Shown here one piece after another: positions 25,512 through 35,894 of a stretch of DNA of 64,000 nucleotides. The translations under genes were made by a program, and so were the position numbers. A model generated the notes under the pieces. The model saw only the letters and a list, made by a program, of their open reading frames with translations. It was not told where the DNA came from and did not search any database. The stretch comes from Actinomycetospora soli (GTDB lineage Bacteria > Actinomycetota > Actinomycetes > Mycobacteriales > Pseudonocardiaceae), in the NCBI RefSeq assembly GCF_021026295.1, contig NZ_JAJNDA010000023.1, forward strand, positions 1 through 64,000, given 5' to 3'. How positions within the stretch are numbered: position 1 is the first letter of the stretch; every line of letters begins with the position of its first letter.

Positions 25512-25570
25512 GCGCCGTGAACCGGAATGGTTCGCGGCGCAGCGTAAATGCGCGTCCGTCGTCGTGTCGA
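25512..25570 (-). promoter_or_regulatory. lsr2 promoter with palindrome at the start site
   Basis: On the minus strand TCGACA (25570-25565) and TACGCT (25546-25541) are spaced by 18 bp. Directly after the -10 lies an inverted repeat with 12-bp arms (GCGCCGTGAACC / GGTTCGCGGCGC, one mismatch) around GGAAT (25512-25540). It could be an operator or a 5' leader hairpin. Confidence 0.5.
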
Positions 25571-25617
25571 GGCGGGTCCACCGTGACGGGCGGCGCACAA
25601 AGGAATTGGCAGTGCAC

Positions 25618-26217
25618 CTAGTCGGGAACCGCCGAGGAGTCGGGCACCACCACCGCGAACATGTCGGAGAGCGCGGCGAGGCTCGCGGCCTGCAACGCGG
25701 AGGCCTCGACCACGCCGTTCGGACCCGGCAACGCCCGTGTCGCGGTGGCGCCCGCGACGACGGTCGGGGCGAAGCCGAGGTTGAACGCACTGCGCGCCGT
25801 CGAGTTGACGCACATGTGCGTCATGAAACCGGCGAGAACGAGATTCGTGACGCCGGCGTCACGCAGGTACTGCTCGAGGTCGGTGTTCACGAACGAGCTC
25901 GGGAAGTTCTTCACCACCCGGTGCTCACCCGGTCGCGGCGCGACGGCGTCGACGATCGCGCCGATGTCGTCGTTCGTGTCGTACGGCGTGCCCGCACCCG
26001 CCTCGTGCTGCACGTGCACGATCGTCGAACCCGCGGCGCGGGCCCGCTCGAGCAGCCGGGCCGCCTCGTCGATGGCGGGCCCGACGTTCTCGAGGGCCAT
26101 GACGCCGCGGGTGTAGGTGTTCTGCAGGTCGATCATCACCAGGGCGGAGCCGGTGAGCGACGCCGGATCGCCGGGCATGCCGGTGAGTTCGCGCAGGGTG
26201 GTGCTGGGTTCGGTCAC
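25618..26217 (-). CDS. Isochorismatase-family cysteine hydrolase
   Basis: 199 residues with the Asp-Lys-Cys triad: Asp in [10 protein letters not shown], Lys in VVKNFPSSF, Cys in [11 protein letters not shown] preceded by a cis-peptide-type turn. Relatives hydrolyse isochorismate, nicotinamide or other amides; the substrate is not determined. Start GTG 26217. It follows the DUF779 gene but a good hairpin separates them. Confidence 0.85.
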   Translation of the reverse strand: MTEPSTTLRELTGMPGDPASLTGSALVMIDLQNTYTRGVMALENVGPAIDEAARLLERARAAGSTIVHVQHEAGAGTPYDTNDDIGAIVDAVAPRPGEHRVVKNFPSSFVNTDLEQYLRDAGVTNLVLAGFMTHMCVNSTARSAFNLGFAPTVVAGATATRALPGPNGVVEASALQAASLAALSDMFAVVVPDSSAVPD

Positions 26218-26255
26218 GGTGGTTCTCCTCGTCGGGAACGGTCGGGACGTACGAA

Positions 26256-26285
26256 GGGCACCCCGGCCCGGTGGCCAGGGTGCCC
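26256..26285 (-). terminator. Terminator after the DUF779 gene
   Basis: GGGCACCC/GGGTGCCC outer stem and GGCC/GGCC inner stem around CGGT, 24 bp downstream of the minus-strand DUF779 stop. Confidence 0.6.
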
Positions 26286-26309
26286 CTCGTGCGGTACCGC
26301 GTGGAAGCG

Positions 26310-26747
26310 CTACGCGCCCTCGAGCTCCCGCCACTCGTCGTCGGTGAACAGCCGCGAACGGATGATGAACCGGACGCCCTCGGGCGCCTCGACGCTGAAT
26401 CCGCTGCCGCGTCCCTTCACGACGTCGACGGTCAGGTGGGTGTGCTTCCAGTACTCGTACTGCGACGCCGACATGTGGAATCCGATCGGCTTCTCGAGCC
26501 CCGCCACCTCGAGATCCCCGAGGTGGACGTCCTGCCCGCCGAGCTTGAAGTCGCCGTCCGGGTAGCACATCGGGGCGCTGCCGTCGCAGCACCCGCCGGA
26601 CTGGTGGAACATCAGCGGGCCGTGGAGATCGGTCAGCCTCACCAGGAGTTCGGCCGCCTGCGGGGACAGCGCGACGCGCGCGGTCCCGGAACCGGGCACC
26701 TCCGGCACCTCGTCGGTGACATCGGTGCTGGTGCTGATCTCGGTCAT
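26310..26747 (-). CDS. DUF779 domain protein
   Basis: 145 residues. DUF779 proteins are small soluble proteins commonly coded next to acetaldehyde dehydrogenase. The Cys-rich HQSGGCCDGSAPMCYPDGDF and the FHMSASQYEYWKHTHLTVDV region are the hallmarks. The cysteines hint at metal binding or an accessory redox role, but the function is not established. It is the second gene after the dehydrogenase, with a 37-bp gap. Confidence 0.85.
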   Translation of the reverse strand: MTEISTSTDVTDEVPEVPGSGTARVALSPQAAELLVRLTDLHGPLMFHQSGGCCDGSAPMCYPDGDFKLGGQDVHLGDLEVAGLEKPIGFHMSASQYEYWKHTHLTVDVVKGRGSGFSVEAPEGVRFIIRSRLFTDDEWRELEGA

Positions 26748-26784
26748 CGCAGGCCTCCCTCGGTCGTCGTCGGCGCGGGCCCGA

Positions 26785-28308
<1,524 letters not shown>

Positions 28309-28408
28309 CGTTGGTCCTCCCAAAGTGGTCGGCCGTGCCTGTTCTTCCGGAGAGGCGCGGGCGCACGGCGGGCTCGCCTCTGTGACGCAGGACGCTAGGC
28401 AGCCGGGG

Positions 28409-28425
28409 GTTGCAGCGACGTTGCA
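28409..28425. promoter_or_regulatory. Direct repeat in the ALDH/GAF-regulator divergent spacer
   Basis: Two GTTGCA copies (28409-28414 and 28420-28425) exactly 11 bp apart, on the same helix face, in the 247-bp spacer. A candidate activator site for the adjacent regulator. Confidence 0.35.
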
Positions 28426-28555
28426 CTCAGATGCGCCGTACACGGACGGACAGCTCCGCAGATGAGGAGTGCTGGACCGGTCGAGTAAGGGTTGCCTCAC
28501 CCCGTGATCCGGCGCACGATGGAGACCTGACCCGACGAGGTCCACGGGGTGGTGG

Positions 28556-30028
28556 ATGACGACGCAGGCGGACGCCTGGGGGGACCCGGTCGAGCGGGCG
28601 GCCCTGCTCGCGCGGGTCCGCGACGCCGTGCTGGGCGGCGGCCGCGCGGAGATCGATCCGCGGACCGTCGTCTCCGACTCCTGGCGCCGGTCGCTCGCGG
28701 CGCGCGTCGACCCCGACCACGGCGCACCCGCCCACGTGTTCGACGACGGCGAGCTCGCCGCCGTCCGCGAGCACCACCCGCTGTCCCCCGTGCTGCCGCT
28801 GCTGCGCACCACGCTGCTGGAGATCGCCGACGAGGCGATGCACGTCATGATCGTCACCGACGCGCAGGGCCACATCCTGTGGCGCGAGGGCGCGGCGGGG
28901 ATGCTGCACCTCGCCGACGACCTCGAACTGGCCGAGGGCTTCCGCTGGAGCGAGGACTCCGCCGGCACCAACGCGATGGGCACCTCCCTCGCCTCGGACG
29001 CCGCGGTGCAGATCCACTCCTCCGAGCACCTCGTCGCGCAGTACCACCGGTTCACCTGCGCCGCGGCCCCGATCCACGACCCCGACACCGGCGAGGCGGT
29101 CGGCGCGGTCGACCTCACCGGGCCGGTGCGCACGTTCCACCCGAGCACGCTGGCGCTGGTCACCGCGGCGGCCCGGCTCGCGGAGAACCATCTCGCCACC
29201 CGCCAGGCCATCCGGGACGAGCGGCTGCGCACGCGCAACCTCCCCCACCTCTCCGGCCTCGACGCGCCCGGCGCGCTGCTGAGCCCCGCCGGCCGCGTCC
29301 TCGCCGCGACGCCGCACGGGTGGATCGACGAGCGGATCACGCTGCCCGGGGCCGGCGACCGGGTCTCGCTCGGCGAGCACGGCGAGGGCGTCGTCGAGCC
29401 CCTCGCCGAGGGCTGGCTGCTCCGCCTCGAGCGGCCCTCCGGGATGCGGGCCCGCCCGACGCTCGCGCTGCCGTTCCTCGGCGTCCCCCGCCCGGTCGCC
29501 CGGCTCGACGGACGGCCGGTCCGCCTCGGCGCCCGCCACGCGGAACTGCTCGCCCTGCTCGCGCTGCACCCCGAGGGGCTCTCCGCCGACGCGCTCGCCC
29601 TCGAGATCTACGGCGAGCGCGGCAACCCCGTCACCGTGCGCGCCGAGATGCACCGCCTGCGCCACCTGCTCGAGTCGCTCCCCAACGGCGCGGGGGTGGT
29701 CAAGACGCAGCCCTACCGGATCGAGGCCCGCGTCGACGCCGACTTCCTGACACTGCGCGACGCCCTCCGGTCCGGCGCCGTGCCCGACACCGCCCTGGTC
29801 GGGCGCGGGGAGCTGCTCCCGACCTCCGACGCGCCCGGCATCCGGGCGCTGCGCGACGAGCTCGACGTCGGGGTCCGCCGCGCGGTCCTGCGCGCGGGCG
29901 ACACCGCCGCCCTCTGGGCCCTGTCCCGCACCCCGGCCGGCCGCGAGGATCTCGAGCTGGTCGACCGGCTACGCCACCTGCTGCCGGTGAGCGACCCCCG
30001 GCACGCCGAACTTCCCGACGACGGGTGA
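28556..30028 (+). CDS. GAF-domain regulator of aldehyde dehydrogenase locus (AcoR-like, without sigma-54 ATPase)
   Basis: 490 residues. The N-terminal half resembles the sensor part of AcoR-type activators ([19 protein letters not shown] domain with [11 protein letters not shown] and [19 protein letters not shown]). The central AAA+ sigma-54 domain is missing; after a linker the C-terminus has a winged-helix-like segment ([32 protein letters not shown]). This form is common in actinobacteria beside ALDH/DUF779. It probably activates the divergent operon. The final codons are supplied by a copy of the dispersed 15-mer (Leu-Pro-Asp-Asp-Gly-stop). Confidence 0.8.
   Translation: MTTQADAWGDPVERAALLARVRDAVLGGGRAEIDPRTVVSDSWRRSLAARVDPDHGAPAHVFDDGELAAVREHHPLSPVLPLLRTTLLEIADEAMHVMIVTDAQGHILWREGAAGMLHLADDLELAEGFRWSEDSAGTNAMGTSLASDAAVQIHSSEHLVAQYHRFTCAAAPIHDPDTGEAVGAVDLTGPVRTFHPSTLALVTAAARLAENHLATRQAIRDERLRTRNLPHLSGLDAPGALLSPAGRVLAATPHGWIDERITLPGAGDRVSLGEHGEGVVEPLAEGWLLRLERPSGMRARPTLALPFLGVPRPVARLDGRPVRLGARHAELLALLALHPEGLSADALALEIYGERGNPVTVRAEMHRLRHLLESLPNGAGVVKTQPYRIEARVDADFLTLRDALRSGAVPDTALVGRGELLPTSDAPGIRALRDELDVGVRRAVLRAGDTAALWALSRTPAGREDLELVDRLRHLLPVSDPRHAELPDDG
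30012..30026 (+). repeat. Dispersed 15-mer TTCCCGACGACGGGT, copy 5
   Basis: Exact copy forming the last codons of the GAF regulator gene; the TGA stop uses its T. Confidence 0.75.
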
Positions 30029-30034
30029 CCCGGC

Positions 30035-31333
30035 TCAAGCGGTTCGGCGGGCGGTGGTCACCGCCCGCGTGATCGCCAGGGACAGCACTGCAGCCACCAG
30101 GCAGAGCGCCCCCGCGCCCCACCAGGCGCCGTCGTAGCTGCCGGTGGTGTCGCGGACCAGGCCCGCTCCGAAGGCGGCCAGCGCCGACCCGACCTGGTGG
30201 GACGCGAAGACCCAGCCGAAGACGATCGGCCCGCGGTCCCCGAACCACTCCCGGCACAGCGCCACCGTCGGCGGCACGGTGGCCACCCAGTCCAGCCCGT
30301 AGAACACGATGAACGCCCACATCGGCGGGATCGCGGTGGGGGCGAGCAGCAGCGGGAGCACGAGCAGCGACGCCCCGCGGAGCACGTAGTAGACGGCGAG
30401 CAGCCGCCGCGGATCCCACCGGTCGGTGAGCCAGCCCGAGAGGATCGTCCCGGCCACGTCGAACACCCCGACGACCGCGAGCAGGCCCGCCGCGGTGGTC
30501 GTCGGCATCCCGTGGTCGTGCGCGGCAGGCACGAAGTGCGTGCCGATGAGCCCGACGGTCGTCGCGCCGCAGATCGCGAACCCGCCGGCGAGCAGCCAGA
30601 ACGTGCGGGTGCGCGCCGCCTCGCCGAGCACGGCGACCGCGCGGCGGGCCGCGCCGCCGCCGGCACCCGTCGTCGGGATCGCCGCCGCCAGGGAGCCGGG
30701 GTCCGCGCCGTGCGCGACGGTGCCGACGTCGGCCGGCGAGTCCCGCAGGAAGAGGATCACCACGGGCACCACGACGAGCGCGCCCCCGGCCACCAGCAGC
30801 GACGCGGCCCGCCACCCGACGCTCTCCGACAGCGCCGCCATGAGCGGCAGGAAGACGAGGCCGCCCGCGGCCTGGGCGGCCGTCAGGACCCCGCTGACGA
30901 GGCCGCGGCGCCGGACGAACCAGCGCCCGGTGACGGTCGCGACGAAGGCGAGCGCCATCGACCCGGTGCCGACCCCGACGAGCACGCCCCAGAGCAGCAT
31001 CAGCTGCCAGACCTGCGTCATCCACACCGTGAGCCCGCTGCCCGCGGCCACGAGGACGAGCGCCACGGCGACCACGCGCCGCATGCCGAAGCGCTCCATC
31101 AGCGCCGCCGCGAACGGGGAGAAGACGCCGTAGAGCACGAGGTTGATCGACACGGCGGTGGAGATCGTGGCGGTCGACCAGCCGAACTCGTCGTGCAGCG
31201 GCGCGATGAGCACGCCGGGCGCGGAGCGGAACCCGGCGGCCCCCATGAGGGCGACGAAGGCGGTCGCGGCGACGGCCCACGGCCACCAGGAGGAGCGGGT
31301 GCGCCGGGTCGACGGCGCGGCCACATCGGTCAC
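30035..31333 (-). CDS. MFS transporter (OFA/monocarboxylate-like)
   Basis: 432 residues with about 12 membrane helices. It has the GWLTDRWDPRRLL loop signature between helices 8 and 9, and FGWSTATISTAVSINLVLYG and RWFVRRRGLVSGVLTAAQA in the N half, a pattern of oxalate/formate or monocarboxylate antiporters. Start GTG 31331-31333. Its end is 6 bp from the convergent GAF regulator, and it is divergent from the GlxA/AraC gene, its likely regulator. Substrate unknown. Confidence 0.85.
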   Translation of the reverse strand: MTDVAAPSTRRTRSSWWPWAVAATAFVALMGAAGFRSAPGVLIAPLHDEFGWSTATISTAVSINLVLYGVFSPFAAALMERFGMRRVVAVALVLVAAGSGLTVWMTQVWQLMLLWGVLVGVGTGSMALAFVATVTGRWFVRRRGLVSGVLTAAQAAGGLVFLPLMAALSESVGWRAASLLVAGGALVVVPVVILFLRDSPADVGTVAHGADPGSLAAAIPTTGAGGGAARRAVAVLGEAARTRTFWLLAGGFAICGATTVGLIGTHFVPAAHDHGMPTTTAAGLLAVVGVFDVAGTILSGWLTDRWDPRRLLAVYYVLRGASLLVLPLLLAPTAIPPMWAFIVFYGLDWVATVPPTVALCREWFGDRGPIVFGWVFASHQVGSALAAFGAGLVRDTTGSYDGAWWGAGALCLVAAVLSLAITRAVTTARRTA

Positions 31334-31405
31334 GAACGGACACGATGCCCCTCCGATCGACGCCGGACCAGTGGCAGGAACGCCATCGGATGCCAGAATC
31401 CGGCC

Positions 31406-32377
31406 ATGGCCCACGTCGTCGCGGTGCTCGCCCTCCCCCCGGTGGTCGGCTTCGACCTCGCGATCCCGCCCCAGGTGTTCGGGACCGCCGAGCGCGACGG
31501 CCGCCCGCTCTACGACGTCCGCGTCTGCGCGCTGGAACCCGGGCCCGTCCCGACGACCGCGGGCTACGCGCTGCACGTCGAGCACGGTCCCGAGGCGCTC
31601 GCCGCGGCCGACACGGTGCTCGTGCCCGGCACGCACCACGTCCCCGCGCGGCGCGACGGTGTCCTGCCGCCCGAGGTCCTGCAGGCCCTCGACACCGTCC
31701 CGGCGGGCGCCCGCTGGATGTCGATCTGCACCGGGGCGTTCGTGCTCGCCGCGGCCGGACGCCTCGCCGGACGACGGGCCACCACGCACTGGGCGCGGGC
31801 CGAGCGCCTGCGCGCCCTGCACCCGGACGTCGAGATCGACGAGGACGTGCTCTTCGTCGACGAGGGCGACCTCGCCACCTCCGCCGGACTCGCCGCCGGG
31901 ATCGACCTCTGTCTGCACGTGGTGCGCCGCGACCACGGCGAGGCGGTGGCCAACGAGGTCGCCCGGCACCTCGTCGTGGCGCCCTGGCGCGACGGCGGGC
32001 AGGCCCAGTTCATCGAGCGGCCGCTGCCCGTCGACGACGGCGGCTCCACCGCGGCGACCCGCGCCTGGGCCCGCGAGCACCTGGCCGAGCCGCTCGACGT
32101 CGCGACCCTCGCCCGGCACGCGACCATGAGCACCCGCACCTTCGCCCGCCGGTTCCGCGCCGAGACCGGGACGTCCCCGCACGCCTGGATCCTCGCGCAG
32201 CGGGTCGCCCACGCCCGGCGGCTGCTCGAGTCGACCGACCTCGCCGTCGAGCGGGTCGCCGCCGAGGCCGGGCTGGGCACCACGTCGTCGTTGCGGGCGC
32301 ACCTCGCCGCGGACGTGGGCCTCTCCCCCGTCGCCTACCGGCGCACCTACCGGGCGACGCCGCGGGTCGGGGCCTGA
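31406..32377 (+). CDS. GlxA/FtrA-type AraC regulator with DJ-1/PfpI domain
   Basis: 323 residues: N-terminal DJ-1/PfpI domain (~1-180) with the Cys elbow in SICTGAFVLAAAG, followed by a C-terminal AraC double helix-turn-helix (~225-320; FARRFRAETGTSPHAWI, VERVAAEAGLGTTSSLRAHL). The amidase-like domain serves as a sensor in this family. CAGAAT (31394-31399) ends 6 bp before the ATG, a leaderless layout. Divergent from the MFS gene with a 72-bp spacer. Confidence 0.88.
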   Translation: MAHVVAVLALPPVVGFDLAIPPQVFGTAERDGRPLYDVRVCALEPGPVPTTAGYALHVEHGPEALAAADTVLVPGTHHVPARRDGVLPPEVLQALDTVPAGARWMSICTGAFVLAAAGRLAGRRATTHWARAERLRALHPDVEIDEDVLFVDEGDLATSAGLAAGIDLCLHVVRRDHGEAVANEVARHLVVAPWRDGGQAQFIERPLPVDDGGSTAATRAWAREHLAEPLDVATLARHATMSTRTFARRFRAETGTSPHAWILAQRVAHARRLLESTDLAVERVAAEAGLGTTSSLRAHLAADVGLSPVAYRRTYRATPRVGA

Positions 32378-32431
32378 TCGCCTGCCGAGCCGGCACCCAT
32401 CTGCCGGCGACCAGCGCGCTGCCCGCCGAAG

Positions 32432-32473
32432 TCAGTGGCATCGGGCGCCCTCCAGGGCGCTCCGTGCCACTGA
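32432..32473. terminator. Nested palindrome between AraC-type gene and coaX
   Basis: Outer arms TCAGTGGCA/TGCCACTGA and inner arms GCGCCCT/AGGGCGC around CC, with partly pairing TCGG/TCCG between. It lies between convergent genes, so it can serve both. Confidence 0.6.
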
Positions 32474-32536
32474 AATCCGACCACGACTCCGCGGACCCCA
32501 CCACCAGGTGCACCCCGCAACGCCCCGGGGCCCGAC

Positions 32537-33379
32537 TCACTGTCGGGCGCGCCGCTCCTCCCGGGCCCGCGCCGCCTCGCGGACCCGCCCGAAGACGAGG
32601 CGCAGGCCCTGGAGGGTGAGGTCGGGAACGTGGTGGGTGATCGTCGTGCACTCCGGCGCGACGACGGGCGCGAGCCCGCCGCACGCGACCACCGCGAGGG
32701 GGCTGCGGCCGGCCGTGTCCTTCGCCGCGATCTCCTCGCCGATCCGCCGGACGAGCCCGTCGACCATGGCGGCCGCGCCGAGCACGAGGCCGGCCTGCAT
32801 GCTCTCCACGGTCGAGCGGCCCAGCACGGTGCGCGGCGCCACCAGCTCCACCGGCCGCAGCCCGGCGGCCCGCACCGCGAGGGCGTCCGCCGACACCGCG
32901 ACGCCGGCCGCGAGCGCCCCGCCGAGGAACTCGCCGTCGGCGGAGACGCCGTCGATCGTGGTCGAGGTCCCGAAGGTCACCACCACGCACGGTCCGCCGA
33001 CGCGCTGGTGCGCCGCGAGGGCCTGCACCACGCGGTCGGCGCCGACCTCCTTGGGGTTGTCGACCAGCAGCGGCACACCGGTGCGCACCCCCGGCTCGAC
33101 GAGCACGCGGGCCACCCCCGCGAAGTGCCGGTCGAGCATGCCGCGCAGCTCGCGGAGCAGGGCGGGGACCGTCGAGAGTGCCGCGACGCCGTCGACCTCC
33201 GCGAGCAGTGGACCGAGCATGCCGCGCACGCTCAGGGCGAGCTCGTCGGCGGTCGCCCGGCGCTCGGTGCGGATCCGGGCGTCCCAGCGGGACGCCACCG
33301 ACCCGTCGTCGGGAACGCCCGACGACGGGTAGAGCGCCAGTGCCGTCTGCGTGTTGCCGACGTCGATGCAGAGCAGCAC
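32537..33379 (-). CDS. coaX: Type III pantothenate kinase
   Basis: 280 residues. It phosphorylates pantothenate in the first step of CoA synthesis and belongs to the ASKHA fold. IDVGNTQTALAL gives the phosphate loop, VVTFGTSTTIDGVS the second Asp-containing motif, and GGALAAGV the Gly-rich segment. The first strand pair is interrupted by PSSGVPDDGS, coded by two inverted copies of the dispersed repeat (33301-33330). It is the last gene of the DUF2520-panC-panD-coaX operon, 16 bp after panD. Confidence 0.93.
   Translation of the reverse strand: MLLCIDVGNTQTALALYPSSGVPDDGSVASRWDARIRTERRATADELALSVRGMLGPLLAEVDGVAALSTVPALLRELRGMLDRHFAGVARVLVEPGVRTGVPLLVDNPKEVGADRVVQALAAHQRVGGPCVVVTFGTSTTIDGVSADGEFLGGALAAGVAVSADALAVRAAGLRPVELVAPRTVLGRSTVESMQAGLVLGAAAMVDGLVRRIGEEIAAKDTAGRSPLAVVACGGLAPVVAPECTTITHHVPDLTLQGLRLVFGRVREAARAREERRARQ
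33301..33330. repeat. Inverted pair of the dispersed repeat inside coaX
   Basis: ACCCGTCGTCGGG (33301-33313) and CCCGACGACGGGT (33318-33330) are perfect inverted arms around AACG. The left copy is the exact 15-mer on the minus strand (33301-33315). Together they code for a short surface insertion near the CoaX N-terminus. Confidence 0.8.
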
Positions 33380-33395
33380 GTGACCCGGCCCGGCC

Positions 33396-33830
33396 TCAGT
33401 TCAGGGCGGCGGCCCGCGTGCCCGACACCAGCAGCGACGCCTCCGGGGCGTCGGCCGGGACGAACGCGGGGTCGGAGCCCTGGTCGAGCACCCGGTTGCG
33501 GTCGTCGACGAACACGACGCGGGGCTGGTAGGCGCGCGCCTCGGCGTCCTCCATCTGCCCGTAGGCGATGAGGATGACGAGGTCGCCGGGGTGCACGAGG
33601 TGCGCGGCCGCGCCGTTGATCCCGATGACGCCGGAGCCGGCCTCGCCCGGGATCACGTAGGTCTCGAGGCGGGCGCCGTTGGTGACGTCGACGATCGCGA
33701 CCTGCTCGCCCTCGAGCAGGTCGGCCGCGGCCATCAGGTCGGTGTCGACGGTGACCGAGCCGACGTAGTGCAGGTCCGCGTCGGTGACCGTCGCCCGGTG
33801 GATCTTGGACTTGAGCATCGTGCGCAGCAT
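33396..33830 (-). CDS. panD: Aspartate 1-decarboxylase proenzyme
   Basis: 144 residues. It makes beta-alanine for pantothenate. Self-cleavage between Gly24 and Ser25 (HYVGSVTVD) gives the pyruvoyl group. Lys9, the Arg and Tyr residues around the site ([14 protein letters not shown]) and GINGAAA are conserved. Its start and the panC stop share one base (TGATG). Confidence 0.95.
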   Translation of the reverse strand: MLRTMLKSKIHRATVTDADLHYVGSVTVDTDLMAAADLLEGEQVAIVDVTNGARLETYVIPGEAGSGVIGINGAAAHLVHPGDLVILIAYGQMEDAEARAYQPRVVFVDDRNRVLDQGSDPAFVPADAPEASLLVSGTRAAALN

Positions 33831-34747
33831 CAGACTCTCTCCGTCACCGAGACGTGGGCGTTGTCGATCAGGCGGGTGGTGCCGAGGCGGGCGGCGATCA
33901 GCAGGCGGGCGTCGCCGATGGTCGGGGCGGGACCGAGGTCGGGGCTGCGCAGCTCGACGTAGTCGACCTCGAGCGCGGGCTCCGACGCGAGCACCTCGCG
34001 GGCCGCGGCGACGACCGCCTCCGGCCCCTGCTCGCCGGCGTACTGGCCGGCCGAGAGTGCGGCGGAGATGGTCACGGCCTGCTGCCGCTGGGTCGCGTCG
34101 AGGTAGGCGTTGCGGCTCGAGCGGGCGAGCCCGTCGGTCTCGCGGACGGTGGGGACGCCGACGACGTGGACGTCGATGTCGAGGTCGCGGACCATGCGGC
34201 GGATCAGGGCCAGCTGCTGCCAGTCCTTCTCGCCGAAGAACGCGACGTCGGGGACGCAGACGGCGAAGAGCTTGTTGACCACCGTGAGCATCCCGGCGAA
34301 GTGGCCGGGCCGGGCGGCGCCCTCGAGCTGGTCGCCGAGCGGACCCGGGTCGATGCTCGTGGTGAAGCCCGCGGGGTACATGGTGTCGACCTCGGGGGCG
34401 AACACCAGCTCGACGCCCTCCTCGCGACACATCTCGAGGTCGGCCTCGAAGGCGCGGGGGTAGCGGTCGAAGTCCTCGGTCGGCCCGAACTGGCGCGGGT
34501 TGACGAAGATCGACACGACCGTCGTGGAGCCGGGGATCGAGCGGGCGCGGCGCATCAGCTCGCGGTGGCCGTCGTGCAGGGCGCCCATGGTCGGCACGAG
34601 CGTGACCCGGCGACCGCCGCCGCGCATTGCCTTCGTGACGCGACGAAGCGTGTTCGGGTCGGCGTGGACGGTCAGGCCGTCCTTGACGTACTTCGGCCGG
34701 GAACGCCCGAGCAGGTCGTGCGTGCGCAGGCTGGACGGGCGGGTCAC
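33830..34747 (-). CDS. panC: Pantothenate synthetase
   Basis: 305 residues. It joins pantoate and beta-alanine with ATP. The HIGH-type motif appears in [13 protein letters not shown], then [21 protein letters not shown], and the KMSKS-equivalent RSSRNAYL. An N-terminal extension of ~28 residues from GTG 34747 precedes the usual start; it may be a later start, since [11 protein letters not shown] is where homology begins. Overlaps the DUF2520 gene by 4 bp. Confidence 0.95.
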   Translation of the reverse strand: MTRPSSLRTHDLLGRSRPKYVKDGLTVHADPNTLRRVTKAMRGGGRRVTLVPTMGALHDGHRELMRRARSIPGSTTVVSIFVNPRQFGPTEDFDRYPRAFEADLEMCREEGVELVFAPEVDTMYPAGFTTSIDPGPLGDQLEGAARPGHFAGMLTVVNKLFAVCVPDVAFFGEKDWQQLALIRRMVRDLDIDVHVVGVPTVRETDGLARSSRNAYLDATQRQQAVTISAALSAGQYAGEQGPEAVVAAAREVLASEPALEVDYVELRSPDLGPAPTIGDARLLIAARLGTTRLIDNAHVSVTERV

Positions 34748-35688
34748 GGGGTGTGCCTCTCGAGGACGGTGGACAGCTCCTGGACGTCGTCGTCGCCGAT
34801 CAACCCGCCCGCGTGCGCCCGCTCCGCCGTGCGGCGGGCGAGAGCGCGGTACAGCTCGGCCGACTCCGGCGCCCGGGCGTCCAGGTGGCGGAGGTGGGTG
34901 GCGACGGTGCCCGCGTCGCCGCGGGCGACCGGCCCGGTCAGGGCGCGGTCGCCGAGACGCAGGGCGTTGTCGAGCGCCGCGGACAGCAACGGCGCGAGGA
35001 CGCGTTCGGCGGGCTCGATCCCGGCGTCGCGCAGCAGGTCGGCGGCCTCGCGGACGAGGGTGACCAGGTGGTTCGCGCCGTGTGCGAGCGCCGCGTGGTA
35101 CAGCGGGCGCATCGCCTCGGGGATGCGCACCGGCTCGGCGCCGATCTCGACGACGAGCGCCTCGCCGACCAGCCAGGCCGCTTCGGCGTCCTCGGTCGGG
35201 GTGTCGCTCGCGGTGACCCCGATGCACGCGCCGGCCAGCCGGGTCACGTCCTCGGGGCGGCCGGTGATCGTCATGGCCGGGTGCAGGGCGATGGGCAGCA
35301 CGTCGTGCTCGGCGGCCGGACCCAGGACGCCGACGCCGTGGGAGCCGCAGGTGTGCACGAGGATCTGCCCGGGCCGCAGGCAGCCGGCGGCGGCGAGGCC
35401 GCGGACCAGCCCGGGCAGGACGTCGTCGGGCACGGCGAGCACGGCCAGGTCCGCGTTCCGGACGACCTCGTCGGGCGGGAGGATCTCGGCGCCGGGCAGC
35501 AGGGCCTCGGCGCGGGCACGGGAGGCGCGGGAGACGGCCGAGGCGGCGACGACCGTGTGACCGGCGGCCGCGAGCGCGGCCCCCATCACGGAACCCACCC
35601 GCCCGGCGGAGACCACGCCGACGTCGAGACGCGCGGGCCTGGGCCCACCGACCGGCCCGGCGTCGCTGCCGGAGGCGCTCACGAGCAC
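34744..35688 (-). CDS. Rossmann/DUF2520 oxidoreductase-like protein
   Basis: 314 residues. N-terminal NAD(P)-binding Rossmann domain starts [20 protein letters not shown], with [13 protein letters not shown] and [13 protein letters not shown]; the C-terminal DUF2520 helical domain holds the conserved HPAMTITGR and [13 protein letters not shown]. It is always near panC in actinobacteria; relatives elsewhere have been reported as PanG-type ketopantoate reductases (from memory). Since panE is not in the window, it may supply pantoate. First gene of the pantothenate operon. Start GTG 35688. Confidence 0.85.
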   Translation of the reverse strand: MLVSASGSDAGPVGGPRPARLDVGVVSAGRVGSVMGAALAAAGHTVVAASAVSRASRARAEALLPGAEILPPDEVVRNADLAVLAVPDDVLPGLVRGLAAAGCLRPGQILVHTCGSHGVGVLGPAAEHDVLPIALHPAMTITGRPEDVTRLAGACIGVTASDTPTEDAEAAWLVGEALVVEIGAEPVRIPEAMRPLYHAALAHGANHLVTLVREAADLLRDAGIEPAERVLAPLLSAALDNALRLGDRALTGPVARGDAGTVATHLRHLDARAPESAELYRALARRTAERAHAGGLIGDDDVQELSTVLERHTP

Positions 35689-35714
35689 ACCCCTTCACCA
35701 CTCGTCGTTCCCGT

Positions 35715-35732
35715 CCCGCTCAGCGGAGCGGG
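35715..35732 (-). promoter_or_regulatory. Leader hairpin of the DUF2520-panC-panD-coaX operon
   Basis: CCCGCTC-AGCG-GAGCGGG, 27 bp upstream of the first start codon. On the minus strand TACCCT about 25 bp further upstream could be the -10, placing the hairpin in the 5' leader. Confidence 0.35.
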
Positions 35733-35825
35733 TACCGGACGATGCGCAGGCGAGGGTAGACGTGCGACGACGTCCGGGTGGCCGCGCGTGATCGGGATGA
35801 CATCGGGGACCGCGGACGACTCCCG

Positions 35826-35854
35826 GACGTCAGCGGTGGCACACCGCTGACGTC
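35826..35854. repeat. GTCAGC-type interspersed palindrome, copy B
   Basis: Perfect 13-bp arms, GACGTCAGCGGTG/CACCGCTGACGTC, around GCA, 41 bp downstream of the PrsW-like gene. The best-formed member of the family. Confidence 0.8.
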
Positions 35855-35894
35855 GAACGTGCGCAGGGCGCCACGCACGCCTCCGCGGCGCCGA

